The notes below the pieces were generated by a model. That model saw nothing but the letters and a program-made list of their open reading frames with translations, was not told the DNA's origin and ran no database searches. Positions 54,001-63,037 of a DNA stretch of 64,000 nucleotides are shown piece after piece. A program made the translations under genes and the position numbers. Positions within the stretch are counted from its first letter, which is position 1; every line of letters begins with the position of its first letter. Source of the DNA: an uncultured Clostridia bacterium (lineage in GTDB: Bacteria; Bacillota; Clostridia; UBA1212; UBA1255); contig CAJFUB010000026.1 of NCBI GenBank assembly GCA_904420095.1, positions 1 through 64,000 on the forward strand. The letters are read 5' to 3'.

Positions 54001-55454
54001 AAATCCGTTCCGTTAAGTTCAATGTGATCATGAATTTTATCTATACGGTTTCTTCGATCATTTTTCCGATGATTACGTTTCCGTATGTGACGCGGGTGCT
54101 TCTTGTCGAGGGAAACGGGAAGGTTGCCGCCGCAACTTCCGTGATCACGTATTTGACGATGATCGCTTCCCTTGGCATTCCGACCTACGGGATCCGGGCG
54201 TGCGCAAAGGTCCGGGAGGATGATCGTAAGCTTTCGAAAACTGTGCAGGAGCTCCTGCTGATCAATACGGTGACTACGGTGATCACCTACGCCGTGTTCC
54301 TGCTGCTGCTTTTTACAGTGCCGCAGTTTCAGGAAGAACAGTCCTTGTATGCGGTTATGAGTATAAATATGCTCCTGAATGTAGTCGGCGTAAGCTGGCT
54401 CTACAGCGCGCTGGAGCAATACGCATATATAACCGTGCGCTCGCTTGTTTTTAAAATTCTTTCCATCATTTTGATGTTTCTTTTTGTCAAGGAGCCGGCG
54501 GATTATGTCGTTTACGGCGGGATTACTGTGTTTGCCACGAGCGCATCCAACATATTGAACTTTATCAATATCAGAAAATTCGTATCTTTGAAGCCGATGC
54601 GCGGCGAGTACGATTTCCGCCAGCATTGGAAGCCGATCATGATTTTTTTTGCGTCTTCTGCAGCAACGAGCGTCTATACGAACCTGGACACGATTCTCCT
54701 GAAATTTATCCAGAACGATACGGAGGTTGGCTATTACAACGCAGGGATCAAAATTAAAACGATTTTAATTACGCTTGTGACGTCAATCGGCACGGTGCTG
54801 CTTCCGCGCCTTTCTCACTATGTTCAGAAAAAAAACATGGAGGAATTTCGCAAAATCATACTCATAACGGTTCACTTCGTAATCATTTTTGCAAGTGCAA
54901 TCACCGTTTATTTTATGATTTATGCGCGCGAGTCCATTCTGTTTTTATCCGGGGAGGCGTATGAAAAAGCAGCGCTGCCCATGTTTTTATTGATGCCTAC
55001 GGTTCTTTTTGTAGGATTATCAAATATTACGGGAATCCAGATCCTGACGCCGATGGGACAGGAAAAGAAGGTTCTTGTCTCTATCGTCTGGGGCGCCGCA
55101 GCGGACATCCTGCTGAATGTTTCGCTTTGTCCGTTTTTTGGAGCTGCGGGGACGGCCTTTGCGGGGCTGGCGGCAGAGCTTACGGTGCTTCTTGTTCAAT
55201 GCTGGTATTTGAGGGAGAAGATCCGGGCGCGTATCCGGGAATTCAACATCGGAAAGATTCTGCTTTCCCTGCTGCTTGCTTCCGCCGTGGGTATATTTAT
55301 AAAAATTTTCTTGCCTTTTTCGCCATTCCCTGTCCTTTGCTGCTCGGCAGTAGCTTTCTTCGGGAGCTATGCGGGGATGCTGATACTCCTTAAGGAACCT
55401 TTTGTTAGGGGACTCCTGAAAAGCGTGGTGGCTAGATTCCTAGACGAAAAATAA
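53997..55454 (+). CDS. polysaccharide flippase, Wzx type
   Basis: 485 residues with 14 or so membrane helices, MOP superfamily. It starts MKIRSVKFNVIMNFIYTVSS and has the family hallmark FPYVTRVLLVEGNGKVAAA. It would move lipid-linked repeat units across the membrane. It overlaps the preceding gene by 4 nt (ATGA) and ends the polysaccharide cluster. No initiating phosphoglycosyltransferase or chain-length regulator is in this cluster. Confidence 0.92.
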   Translation: MKIRSVKFNVIMNFIYTVSSIIFPMITFPYVTRVLLVEGNGKVAAATSVITYLTMIASLGIPTYGIRACAKVREDDRKLSKTVQELLLINTVTTVITYAVFLLLLFTVPQFQEEQSLYAVMSINMLLNVVGVSWLYSALEQYAYITVRSLVFKILSIILMFLFVKEPADYVVYGGITVFATSASNILNFINIRKFVSLKPMRGEYDFRQHWKPIMIFFASSAATSVYTNLDTILLKFIQNDTEVGYYNAGIKIKTILITLVTSIGTVLLPRLSHYVQKKNMEEFRKIILITVHFVIIFASAITVYFMIYARESILFLSGEAYEKAALPMFLLMPTVLFVGLSNITGIQILTPMGQEKKVLVSIVWGAAADILLNVSLCPFFGAAGTAFAGLAAELTVLLVQCWYLREKIRARIREFNIGKILLSLLLASAVGIFIKIFLPFSPFPVLCCSAVAFFGSYAGMLILLKEPFVRGLLKSVVARFLDEK

Positions 55455-55487
55455 AATATCTTATAGAGAAAGAGAGCTGTTTCAACC

Positions 55488-57188
55488 ATGGAAAACAACG
55501 AAAGACCATATCAGAGCGATATCGAAATTGCCAGGTCTGCGCCGATCCGGCCGATCTCCGAAATCGCACAGGCTGCGGGGATTCCGGAGGCTTGTCTGGA
55601 GCATTATGGAAAATATAAAGCGAAAATCGATTCGTTTTCTCTGCCGAAGCGTTCGGAGGCAGAAGGGGGAAAGCTTGTGCTGGTAACCGCCATTACGCCG
55701 ACGCCTGCCGGAGAAGGAAAAACGACGACGACCATCGGACTGGCAGATGGACTTCGCAAGCTTGGGAAGCGTTCCGTGGTTGCGCTCCGGGAACCGTCTC
55801 TGGGCCCTGTGTTCGGAATAAAAGGCGGAGCCGCGGGAGGCGGATATGCCCAGGTTATTCCCATGGAAGAGATCAACCTGCATTTTACGGGGGATTTTCA
55901 TGCGATCGGCGCCGCAAATAATTTGCTTGCGGCAATGCTTGACAATCATATTTATCAGGGAAACGCGCTGCGGATTGATCCGCGGAGGATTACGTGGAGA
56001 CGCTGCGTCGATATGAATGACCGCCAGCTGCGGTATATTACGGATGGCTTGGGCGGCCGCGTCAACGGGGTGCCGCGGGAGGATGGCTTTGACATCACGG
56101 TAGCGTCTGAGGTGATGGCGGTGCTGTGTCTTTCTTCCTCTCTGCGCGATCTGAAGGAGCGCCTCGGGAAAATGATCGTCGGCTATACCTATGATGGGGA
56201 GCCCGTGACGGCTTCCATGCTGAAGGCGGAGGGCGCGATGGCGGCGCTTCTGAAGGATGCGCTGAAGCCGAATCTGGTACAGACGCTGGAAGGAACGCCG
56301 GCGCTTGTCCACGGTGGTCCGTTCGCAAATATCGCGCACGGCTGCAACTCGTACATCGCGACGAAAACGGCGCTGGAGCTTGGCGAATATGCCGTCACGG
56401 AGGCAGGCTTCGGCGCGGATCTCGGCGCGGAAAAATTTTTGGATATTAAATGCCGCTCCGCGGGGCTCTGTCCCTCTGCGGTCGTTATCGTTGCTACCGT
56501 ACGCGCCTTGAAAATGCACGGAGGCGTTCCAAAGGACGCGCTCGATTCCGAGAATCTTCCTGCGCTTGCGCGCGGCATTCCGAATCTGCTGCGCCACGTT
56601 TCGAATATCAGAGAGGTATTCGGACTTCCCTGCGTTGTTGCGATAAATCGCTTTCTGCGGGACAGCGAAGCGGAGCTTGCGCTTGTCGAAACGCAATGCA
56701 AGGCAATGGGTGTGCGCGCCGTGGTTTCCGACGTATGGGCCAGCGGCGGAGACGGCGCAATGGATTTGGCACGCGAGGTCGTCCGGCTCTGCGAGGATCC
56801 GGTCGAGCGCGGCGCATTCCGATACTGTTACGAAGCCTCCGCGCCGCTTGACGATAAGCTGAATGCAATCGTACGTAAAATTTACCACGGTAAAGGCTTT
56901 CAATATACGGCTGAAGCACAAAAGCAGAAAAAACAGCTTGAAGCGGCGGGCTTTGCGGATCTGCCGGTCTGCGTAGCGAAAACGCAGTACAGCTTTTCCG
57001 ACGACGCCGCAAAGCTGGGCGCTCCGGAGGACTTTGAAATCACGGTGCGTTCTCTGCGGCTTTCTGCCGGCGCCGGATTTATCGTGGCGCTTACGGGATC
57101 GGTCATGACGATGCCGGGCCTTCCGAAGTCTCCTGCCGCCGAACGGATCGATATCGACGAAAACGGAAACATCAGCGGATTATTTTAA
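55488..57188 (+). CDS. fhs: formate-tetrahydrofolate ligase
   Basis: Makes 10-formyl-tetrahydrofolate from formate and ATP, for purine synthesis and, in acetogens, the methyl branch of the Wood-Ljungdahl pathway. 566 residues, full length. The nucleotide-binding loop [13 protein letters not shown] (about residue 69), [20 protein letters not shown] and the C-terminal [13 protein letters not shown] are intact. The ribosome-binding site is weak (AAAGAGAG). It lies 33 nt after the flippase and could be read from the same transcript. No other Wood-Ljungdahl gene is in the window. Confidence 0.97.
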   Translation: MENNERPYQSDIEIARSAPIRPISEIAQAAGIPEACLEHYGKYKAKIDSFSLPKRSEAEGGKLVLVTAITPTPAGEGKTTTTIGLADGLRKLGKRSVVALREPSLGPVFGIKGGAAGGGYAQVIPMEEINLHFTGDFHAIGAANNLLAAMLDNHIYQGNALRIDPRRITWRRCVDMNDRQLRYITDGLGGRVNGVPREDGFDITVASEVMAVLCLSSSLRDLKERLGKMIVGYTYDGEPVTASMLKAEGAMAALLKDALKPNLVQTLEGTPALVHGGPFANIAHGCNSYIATKTALELGEYAVTEAGFGADLGAEKFLDIKCRSAGLCPSAVVIVATVRALKMHGGVPKDALDSENLPALARGIPNLLRHVSNIREVFGLPCVVAINRFLRDSEAELALVETQCKAMGVRAVVSDVWASGGDGAMDLAREVVRLCEDPVERGAFRYCYEASAPLDDKLNAIVRKIYHGKGFQYTAEAQKQKKQLEAAGFADLPVCVAKTQYSFSDDAAKLGAPEDFEITVRSLRLSAGAGFIVALTGSVMTMPGLPKSPAAERIDIDENGNISGLF

Positions 57189-57286
57189 ACGGCAGGGCAG
57201 AGGAAAGCGCGCTGCGGAGCCCGGAGCCGGGCGGCAAGGAACTCCTCTTTGCTTCCCGCTGAGGCAGAACAAAAACACAAAGCCGG

Positions 57287-57315
57287 TTGACGAAACGGAG
57301 CGTATGATTTATACT
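57287..57315 (+). promoter_or_regulatory. sigma-A promoter of the thioredoxin-cdaAR operon
   Basis: TTGACG (57287-57292), 17-bp spacer, TATACT (57310-57315), about 42 nt before the thioredoxin start. The preceding 57189-57286 has no clear terminator. Confidence 0.75.
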
Positions 57316-57357
57316 AAATCGGTGAGACTAATCATGAAATTTCCCGGGTGAGAATGG

Positions 57358-57729
57358 ATGGCTTCCGATAAAATCATACGTTTCAGCGACGAAAATTTTA
57401 ATCCGTTTCTTCTGAAGAGCAGGGTTCCGGTGCTTGTCGATTTCTGGGCGCCGAGCTGCGGTCCCTGCAGAACGCTTGCGCCGATGCTTAAGCGGCTGGC
57501 CGAGGAATACGACGGACGGATTGCGTTCGGCGCGGTGAACGTAGAGGAATGTCCAAGAACCGTAAAAGAATTCCGGATCTCGAGCGTTCCTACGCTGACG
57601 CTTCTGGTGGACGGAATTACAGAGCAGCGTCTGATCGGGCTTCGCCCGATTGAAGAGCTGCGCAGTCTGCTCGGCAACTACGCAAGGAGGAATGACCGTG
57701 GAGAATCAGTTTCAAATCAAGACTCTTGA
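57358..57729 (+). CDS. thioredoxin-family protein
   Basis: 123 residues. The active site is WAPSCGPCRTLAPML (CGPC, the classical thioredoxin motif) and the cis-proline loop is SVPTLTLLVDG. No signal peptide, so cytoplasmic. It has a short C-terminal extension (NYARRNDRGESVSNQDS) that overlaps the next gene. Thioredoxin reductase is not in the window. Confidence 0.92.
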   Translation: MASDKIIRFSDENFNPFLLKSRVPVLVDFWAPSCGPCRTLAPMLKRLAEEYDGRIAFGAVNVEECPRTVKEFRISSVPTLTLLVDGITEQRLIGLRPIEELRSLLGNYARRNDRGESVSNQDS

Positions 57730-58360
57730 ACCGGTGCAGCCCCTCGACCGGGAGACGATCCTGGCCGAAGGAAAATGCGAGCCGAAAACATTTGACGTTC
57801 CTCTGAAGAAGTATCGAAAAAAATATGTTACGCAATACGTGGAAGCGCTGAGCCGCCATTATAACGAAATTATTGAGGCCAATGCGAATGAGATCATCAA
57901 GCTGGGAGAGGCTTACGCAGAGCTTGCGGACGGCTACAACAGCCTGCTGGCGCAGTATAATCAGCTTTCCGCCTCCTATATCGTTCTGCAGGATGAAAAA
58001 ACGAAGGTCGCCGACGCGCTGATCAATGCGGAAAATGCGGCAAAGGAAATCGTAGAACGAGCCAAAACGGAAGCGGAACAGGAGCGGCGGGCACTGGAGG
58101 AAAAATCGGAGCTCCTTCGCGTCAATATTGTAGATAAGAACAAGCATTTACGAAATATGCGCCTGGAGGTTACGCAGATGTGCAACAGCGTAAAAGCGCA
58201 GATGGAAGCAGCGCTGCAGGCGATTACGAATAAAATGGACGAAGAAATCAAATCCTTTAATTACACGGTCGCCTCCGTGGAGATCAAATACTCTTCTGCA
58301 CAGAGCGACGCGGCCGCCCAGGATACGCCCGAGACTCCCGGAGGTGCGGCGGCCGGATGA
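57698..58360 (+). CDS. coiled-coil protein of unknown function
   Basis: About 221 residues. GTG 57698 is favoured, as AAGGAGG (57684-57690) is 7 nt away from it but only 1 nt from ATG 57692. The N-terminal 35 residues look extended, and residues about 45-205 are a long helix with coiled-coil pattern (for example ENAAKEIVERAKTEAEQERR), reminiscent of DivIVA/GpsB-like scaffolds without the family signature. The C-terminus is Ala/Pro-rich. No signal. It overlaps thioredoxin by 32 nt and couples to the next small gene by ATGA. Confidence 0.78.
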   Translation: MENQFQIKTLEPVQPLDRETILAEGKCEPKTFDVPLKKYRKKYVTQYVEALSRHYNEIIEANANEIIKLGEAYAELADGYNSLLAQYNQLSASYIVLQDEKTKVADALINAENAAKEIVERAKTEAEQERRALEEKSELLRVNIVDKNKHLRNMRLEVTQMCNSVKAQMEAALQAITNKMDEEIKSFNYTVASVEIKYSSAQSDAAAQDTPETPGGAAAG

Positions 58361-58491
58361 GCGGAAAGAGGAATAACAAAAGACAAAACTTTAATAAAAT
58401 GATCATCAGGATCATATGCTTCGTATTAGCCATATCCATGGCGGCTACGACGCTGTTTCTATTGATACAGTATCTGGTGTATTATATTTAA
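58357..58491 (+). CDS. 44-residue single-pass membrane protein
   Basis: ATG 58357 overlaps the preceding stop (ATGA) and opens 44 codons ending at TAA 58489-58491. A basic N-terminus (MSGKRNNKRQNFNKMIIRII) is followed by one membrane helix (FVLAISMAATTLFLLIQYLV). Tight coupling on the left and a 15-nt gap to cdaA on the right support a real gene. Possibly a small partner of CdaA; its function is unknown. Confidence 0.72.
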   Translation: MSGKRNNKRQNFNKMIIRIICFVLAISMAATTLFLLIQYLVYYI

Positions 58492-58506
58492 AGGCGGGTT
58501 GAATCT

Positions 58507-59445
58507 ATGCGGTTGGCGTCGTCGGAGTTCGACAGGATCACGACCTTTTTGGTGGAATATTTCGGGATTCGAAGCGTGTGGGACGTTTTCAGGATCATCA
58601 TCGATATCCTGATGATTTCCTATGTGTTTTACCTGCTGATCACGCTGCTTCGCGATTCAAGAGCCTTCCAGCTGATCAAGGGCGTTATTCTGATTCTTCT
58701 TGCTGCGTTTGTTTCCGATCTGCTGCGGCTCTCTACCGTTTCCTTCGTGCTGAAAATGGTAATCGAGGTTCTGCCGGTCATGCTGATCGTGCTGTTCCAG
58801 CCGGAGCTGCGAAGGATTTTAGAGAACATCGGGAAAAGCCCGATCCGAGAGCTTTTTACCGCGAGCAACCAGAATACGGCGGATCTCAGCATTATGGTAG
58901 AGGAAGTTGTAAAGGCCGCTTCCGCCATGGCGGAGGAGAAAACCGGGGCGCTGATTATTTTTGAGCGCGAAACGAATCTGAGCGAGGTGATCCGGACGGG
59001 AACCATTGTGGATTCCAATGTATCGGCGCAGCTGCTTCGGCTGCTGTTTGTGAAAAACACACCGCTCCATGACGGCGCCGTAATCATCCGCGGAAATAAA
59101 ATCTACGCGGCGGCCTGTTATTTGCCGCTTTCCAATAATTTACATCTGAATAAAGATCTCGGGACGCGCCACCGTGCGGGAATCGGAATCAGTGAAAGTA
59201 CGGACTGCATCTCCGTCATCGTTTCGGAAGAAACCGGCTACATCTCTATGGCGCGCGGCGGCGTGCTGACCAGAAACATAACGCCGGATATTCTGCGGAA
59301 GCTGCTGAGAGAGGGCCTCGCGCCGCAGGATAAGGGAAAGAAAGCGGGAAGCAAGGTCGCGGGCCTGTTCCGGCTGGCGGACCGCGTGTCGAAAAAGAGA
59401 AAAGATAAAAAGAAACGGGACGGTGACGGAAATGGCAAAACTTGA
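58507..59445 (+). CDS. cdaA: diadenylate cyclase CdaA
   Basis: Makes the second messenger c-di-AMP from two ATP. 312 residues. Three N-terminal membrane helices (about 28-95), then the DAC domain with the catalytic DGA (LHDGAVIIRGN, about 190) and RHR (GTRHRAGIGISE, about 222) motifs. Compared with the usual 270-280 residues it has a Lys/Arg-rich C-terminal extension (about 278-312). cdaR overlaps its end by 14 nt. Confidence 0.96.
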   Translation: MRLASSEFDRITTFLVEYFGIRSVWDVFRIIIDILMISYVFYLLITLLRDSRAFQLIKGVILILLAAFVSDLLRLSTVSFVLKMVIEVLPVMLIVLFQPELRRILENIGKSPIRELFTASNQNTADLSIMVEEVVKAASAMAEEKTGALIIFERETNLSEVIRTGTIVDSNVSAQLLRLLFVKNTPLHDGAVIIRGNKIYAAACYLPLSNNLHLNKDLGTRHRAGIGISESTDCISVIVSEETGYISMARGGVLTRNITPDILRKLLREGLAPQDKGKKAGSKVAGLFRLADRVSKKRKDKKKRDGDGNGKT

Positions 59446-60808
59446 CAGAATTTTAAAAAGCAAGAGCTTTTATGTCGTCGTATCCGTCCTGCTCGGGATC
59501 GTGTCGTGGCTGCTCGTGCTGAATTATACGAATCCAAACGAAACGCGCTCGCTTGAAATTCCTCTGACGATTCTGAATCCGAACGCGCCTTCGTCCTACG
59601 GCCTCAGCAACAGAACGTCGTCGTATCCGGAAAATATTACGGTGAAAGCTTCCGGACGCTCCGACATTATCGGGAATCTTACGGTATCCGATCTTTACGC
59701 TGCCGTGGATTTTTCCGAAATTACGGAGCCCGGCACTGCGACCTTGCAGGTGAGCGAGCCGGAATGCGCGCGGCTTGGCATAAAAATTGAGGATTACTAC
59801 CCAAAAACAATCGATTTTACCTTCGACCAGCTGACGCAGCGCAATGTGGACGTCGTGGTGGAATACGATAACAGCCTGCTCCGGGAGGGGTACGAGTTTC
59901 TTTCCGTGACGGCTGAACCGAGCAGCATACAGATTTCTGGCTTTGCTTCTGAAATTGACGAGATCGATTGTATTAAAGTGATTCTTTCTGACAGCCTTGC
60001 GGAGGATTCCATCGATTCCGACAGAACCGGTTCGTTCATCGGACGCTATTTCCTGACGAACGGGGAGGACGTGACAGCGAGATACGATACGGAGAAGGTC
60101 ACCGTTAAAATTGAGGTTGGAAAGCGCGTGCCGGTTTCTTATCAGGTAACGGGGACGCCGCATGATGACTATTATCTCAACGAAGATGCCATTGAACCGG
60201 AAACGCTGCTTCTGCGCGGTACTGCCGCGGAGCTCCGGAATATCAATGAGATCCAGGTGGGAAATATAGATATAACGGGCGCTTCGGAGAATGTGGTGAG
60301 GACGTTCGCGGTCTCTGATTATCTCCCGGAGGGGATCACCGCATATCGGACGACGGAAATTATGGTTACGGCCGAAATTTTACGCTATGAGGTAAAATCC
60401 TTTTCGGTGGATGTCAATTCTTCGATCAGCACGCCGGGCAAGGATACGGCGTCGTATGTGTACGAATTTAATCCAGAACAATTTTCGATTCGGGTGAAGG
60501 GAAAAGCATCTGATCTGAATACGCTTTCCGCGGCGTCGCTGGGCCTTACGCTCGATCTTACAGGTCTTGGCGTCGGGGAGTATAGAATTCCGCTGGAGTT
60601 TACGAGCATCGATTCGGAAAAATTTACTGTAATCGGGGAATATGTTTACAGCGTGACGATCTCTGCCAATACTACGCCTACGCCGGATATCACGGCAACG
60701 CCGGAACCGCCGACGCCTACGCCGGAGCCGCCGTCTCCTACGGAGGAGCCGTCCCCGGAACCGACCGTTTCACAGGAGCCCGCGGAAACGCCGGCCGCAG
60801 AATCATGA
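59432..60808 (+). CDS. cdaR: CdaA regulator, YbbR-domain protein
   Basis: Extracellular regulator of CdaA. ATG 59432 (MAKLDRILKSKSFYVVV), with GGTGA upstream, gives about 458 residues. One N-terminal membrane helix (about 12-32) is followed by several YbbR repeats (about four, to 415) outside the cell and a low-complexity tail rich in Pro, Thr and Glu (repeats of TPEPP type, about 418-458). The tail could span part of the wall. glmM, the usual third gene of this operon, does not follow; a convergent gene does. Confidence 0.93.
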   Translation: MAKLDRILKSKSFYVVVSVLLGIVSWLLVLNYTNPNETRSLEIPLTILNPNAPSSYGLSNRTSSYPENITVKASGRSDIIGNLTVSDLYAAVDFSEITEPGTATLQVSEPECARLGIKIEDYYPKTIDFTFDQLTQRNVDVVVEYDNSLLREGYEFLSVTAEPSSIQISGFASEIDEIDCIKVILSDSLAEDSIDSDRTGSFIGRYFLTNGEDVTARYDTEKVTVKIEVGKRVPVSYQVTGTPHDDYYLNEDAIEPETLLLRGTAAELRNINEIQVGNIDITGASENVVRTFAVSDYLPEGITAYRTTEIMVTAEILRYEVKSFSVDVNSSISTPGKDTASYVYEFNPEQFSIRVKGKASDLNTLSAASLGLTLDLTGLGVGEYRIPLEFTSIDSEKFTVIGEYVYSVTISANTTPTPDITATPEPPTPTPEPPSPTEEPSPEPTVSQEPAETPAAES

Positions 60809-60839
60809 GCGGCTTCGGCGGCCGGATGAATCGGAGCGA

Positions 60840-62048
60840 TTATTGTATTGTACCCTTTTGCTTTTCCTCGGCAAGGATCAGATCGATCATTCTTCCGTAG
60901 CTGTGGACGCCGTCGTCGACATCCATGACGGTGAGATATGTATCGTTCACGCTGCCGGTGAATTCGCTGCTGACCGTCTGGTATTGCTGCCAGAAATTGT
61001 TTTCCTCCAGACTGTCGAGCCAGATTCCGCTTGCGGTAGCGGTGGAAATTTCTCTCCAGCTTTTCTGATCATATAGATAAAGCTGATCCATGGCATATGT
61101 AAACGCCGTATAATAGCCCGAATAGACAAACAGCGGATTGTCGCTGTGAATGCACGCCAGATACGCGATATAATTGGCTTCGTCTTCTCTGGCAAAGCCG
61201 CGCTGATGCGCCATTTCATGACAAATCGTGTGCGGCAGGCTCATAATGGGCGTCTGCGCATTTACAATTGCCTCGGGTATAATATATGGATAAATCCCCG
61301 TGATATGAATATTGGACATAACGGAGGAGCTGACCGCCAGCTTGACGCGCGGATAATCGCGCTTCAGATAAGCGTACTCCTCCGGCAGATTCTGATAGGC
61401 ATCGAGCGCGTCGTCGATCAGCCGGAACGGATTATAATCCGCATAATTGTCGTTGATGGTGCCGTCGGCTTCCAGCGCAAGCGGCCGGCGCGCCGCGGCT
61501 GCTCTTGCAGCCAGCAATCTGCAGAGCTGACTGAGCTGCCCGACATCGGCCTCTTCCAATTCATACCCGGCTTTCTCCGAGAAGGTGAGGCTGGTATAGT
61601 TGATTCCCCCAAACAGCACAAACGCCGACACAACGACGCAAATAAAGCTTGACAGCCTGAGAACGAGCTGCACAAGAGGCCGCAGCAGGGAAAAGCCTCC
61701 GATCGGGACGTTCTGCTTTTTCCGTATGTAGCATCTGCGGCCGGCGCATACCGTTCCGACAAGCATTTTTATAAACCAGAACAGGATTGCCGCAATGCTT
61801 GCATAAAGCGCGATTTCCGCGACCGAAAAAGGAAAATAGGCGATTGCTTTCTTGATCGGCCAGGAGATATAGTAAAAAAGCTTGTCCGTGTAGATTTCGG
61901 ATATCTTATCCGAAGGAAAGACATATCTGCAAAGCAGGTAAACGCCGACGGAGAAGAGTGCGAGCCCGCCGCAGACGGCCGCCGCGACGACGGTCCGCCA
62001 GAATTTTCTGCGTTCTCTATATTCTGCGATGTCATGGCTTGGTTCCAT
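60840..62048 (-). CDS. DUF3810-type membrane protein with an HExxH motif
   Basis: 402 residues. Three membrane helices in the first 140 residues, then a long domain with HEMAHQRGFAREDEANYIAYL (about 285-305), a zinc metallopeptidase-type HExxH with a downstream Glu-rich helix. This fits DUF3810, whose activity is not established. The active site should face outside the membrane if the N-terminus is cytoplasmic. GAGGGG precedes ATG 62048. It converges on cdaR. Confidence 0.87.
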   Translation of the reverse strand: MEPSHDIAEYRERRKFWRTVVAAAVCGGLALFSVGVYLLCRYVFPSDKISEIYTDKLFYYISWPIKKAIAYFPFSVAEIALYASIAAILFWFIKMLVGTVCAGRRCYIRKKQNVPIGGFSLLRPLVQLVLRLSSFICVVVSAFVLFGGINYTSLTFSEKAGYELEEADVGQLSQLCRLLAARAAAARRPLALEADGTINDNYADYNPFRLIDDALDAYQNLPEEYAYLKRDYPRVKLAVSSSVMSNIHITGIYPYIIPEAIVNAQTPIMSLPHTICHEMAHQRGFAREDEANYIAYLACIHSDNPLFVYSGYYTAFTYAMDQLYLYDQKSWREISTATASGIWLDSLEENNFWQQYQTVSSEFTGSVNDTYLTVMDVDDGVHSYGRMIDLILAEEKQKGTIQ

Positions 62049-62093
62049 ATTTTTGCGCCCCTCGCTGTGCGGACTGACAGATCCGCAAATCCC

Positions 62094-62122
62094 ATTATAG
62101 CTGATATTAGGATACCATTAAA
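62094..62122 (-). promoter_or_regulatory. promoter of the DUF3810 gene
   Basis: On the minus strand TTTAAT (62122-62117), 17-bp spacer and a perfect TATAAT (62099-62094). Confidence 0.6.
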
Positions 62123-62401
62123 ATGAGGCAAGTGCAATGGGAAAATGAGGGAAGGAGAGGGAGATGAAGAAAAGTAAATAGAGGCTTATTTGATAAGAAC
62201 GCGCGCTAAGCTTGAAAATTTGACAAAACGCGCCTGATTGAAAATTTTTGTGCGATGAGAACTCGCTTCCAAAAGTCAGATGTCCGAGAAGTGGAAATTT
62301 TCATATGTGAGTTTACTTGCGTAAGTTTTTTTCTAATCTATAGGACCTCATGCGTTGTGATATATCATATTTGCCATTAATGCTTGTGATCGTTGATTAT
62401 T
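62123..62401. other. AT-rich gene-free stretch with an orphan ribosome-binding site
   Basis: No gene is visible. GGAGAGGGAG directly precedes ATG 62164, but that frame stops after five codons (MKKSK, TAG 62179-62181), like the stub of a deleted gene. A palindrome TGATATATCA lies at 62358-62367, 35 bp before the next gene. TTGACA at 62220-62225 has no partner -10 box. Confidence 0.4.
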
Positions 62402-63004
62402 ATGGAAAGAATGCAACATTATTATACCGTGAAATACGTCGGCTTCCAAATCATTGCCGGGTATGTGATTGCAGTATTTTTATTGATCGGTATTTCATTG
62501 CATTCCGCTGTTCTTGTAAAAGAGAAACGAAAGCGCATGAGTGCGGTCATCGGGACGGCTGCGATCGTTTTTTTTGCTGCGGCCTACTTTGGCGTCTGTG
62601 CTTTGGGAAACGGCAGGGATGCAGATCTGAAATATTTTTCGTTTTCTTCCCCAAGCGGCGAATATTCCATTGTGACTTCGGAAGCGCGGGATTTTTTAGG
62701 AAACGGAAGAATCAGCGCTTTTCAGAGGATCAACGCGTTCCTGATGCGGGAAAAAGGACACATTCAGACCATAGACAGATGGAATTCTCCGTTTTCTGAC
62801 AATCTGTATTCGATTGAATGGGGCGATGGTCAGGTCACGGTCCATTATTGGGAAGAGGAATGGGAAGAGAAGATCGCTCTGTTCCTTGCCGCTACCAGTT
62901 CACGAAACGGCTCGGCAGGCAAGGATGCCGGTCAGCCTTGTTGGATGCAGCTCGGTCAGGTTTTCCAGATAATCCCGGTTCAGATGTCAGGCTATAAATA
63001 CTGA
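62402..63004 (+). CDS. hypothetical two-helix membrane protein
   Basis: About 200 residues from ATG 62402. Two membrane helices (about 15-36 and 47-68) are followed by an outside domain (about 75-200) beginning FSFSSPSGEYSIVTSEARDF. Upstream there is no clear ribosome-binding site. The domain resembles small secreted beta domains that follow two helices in other Firmicutes, but I cannot assign a family. The codon and base use are more AT-rich than in the genes to the left. Confidence 0.7.
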   Translation: MERMQHYYTVKYVGFQIIAGYVIAVFLLIGISLHSAVLVKEKRKRMSAVIGTAAIVFFAAAYFGVCALGNGRDADLKYFSFSSPSGEYSIVTSEARDFLGNGRISAFQRINAFLMREKGHIQTIDRWNSPFSDNLYSIEWGDGQVTVHYWEEEWEEKIALFLAATSSRNGSAGKDAGQPCWMQLGQVFQIIPVQMSGYKY

Positions 63005-63037
63005 AAGGTCAAAGGCTTCGAAATAGCCCCAAAGCTT

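Noticed and set aside
57189-57286. Terminator after fhs
   Set aside because: Several GC-rich complementary segments are present, but no clean stem followed by a T run.
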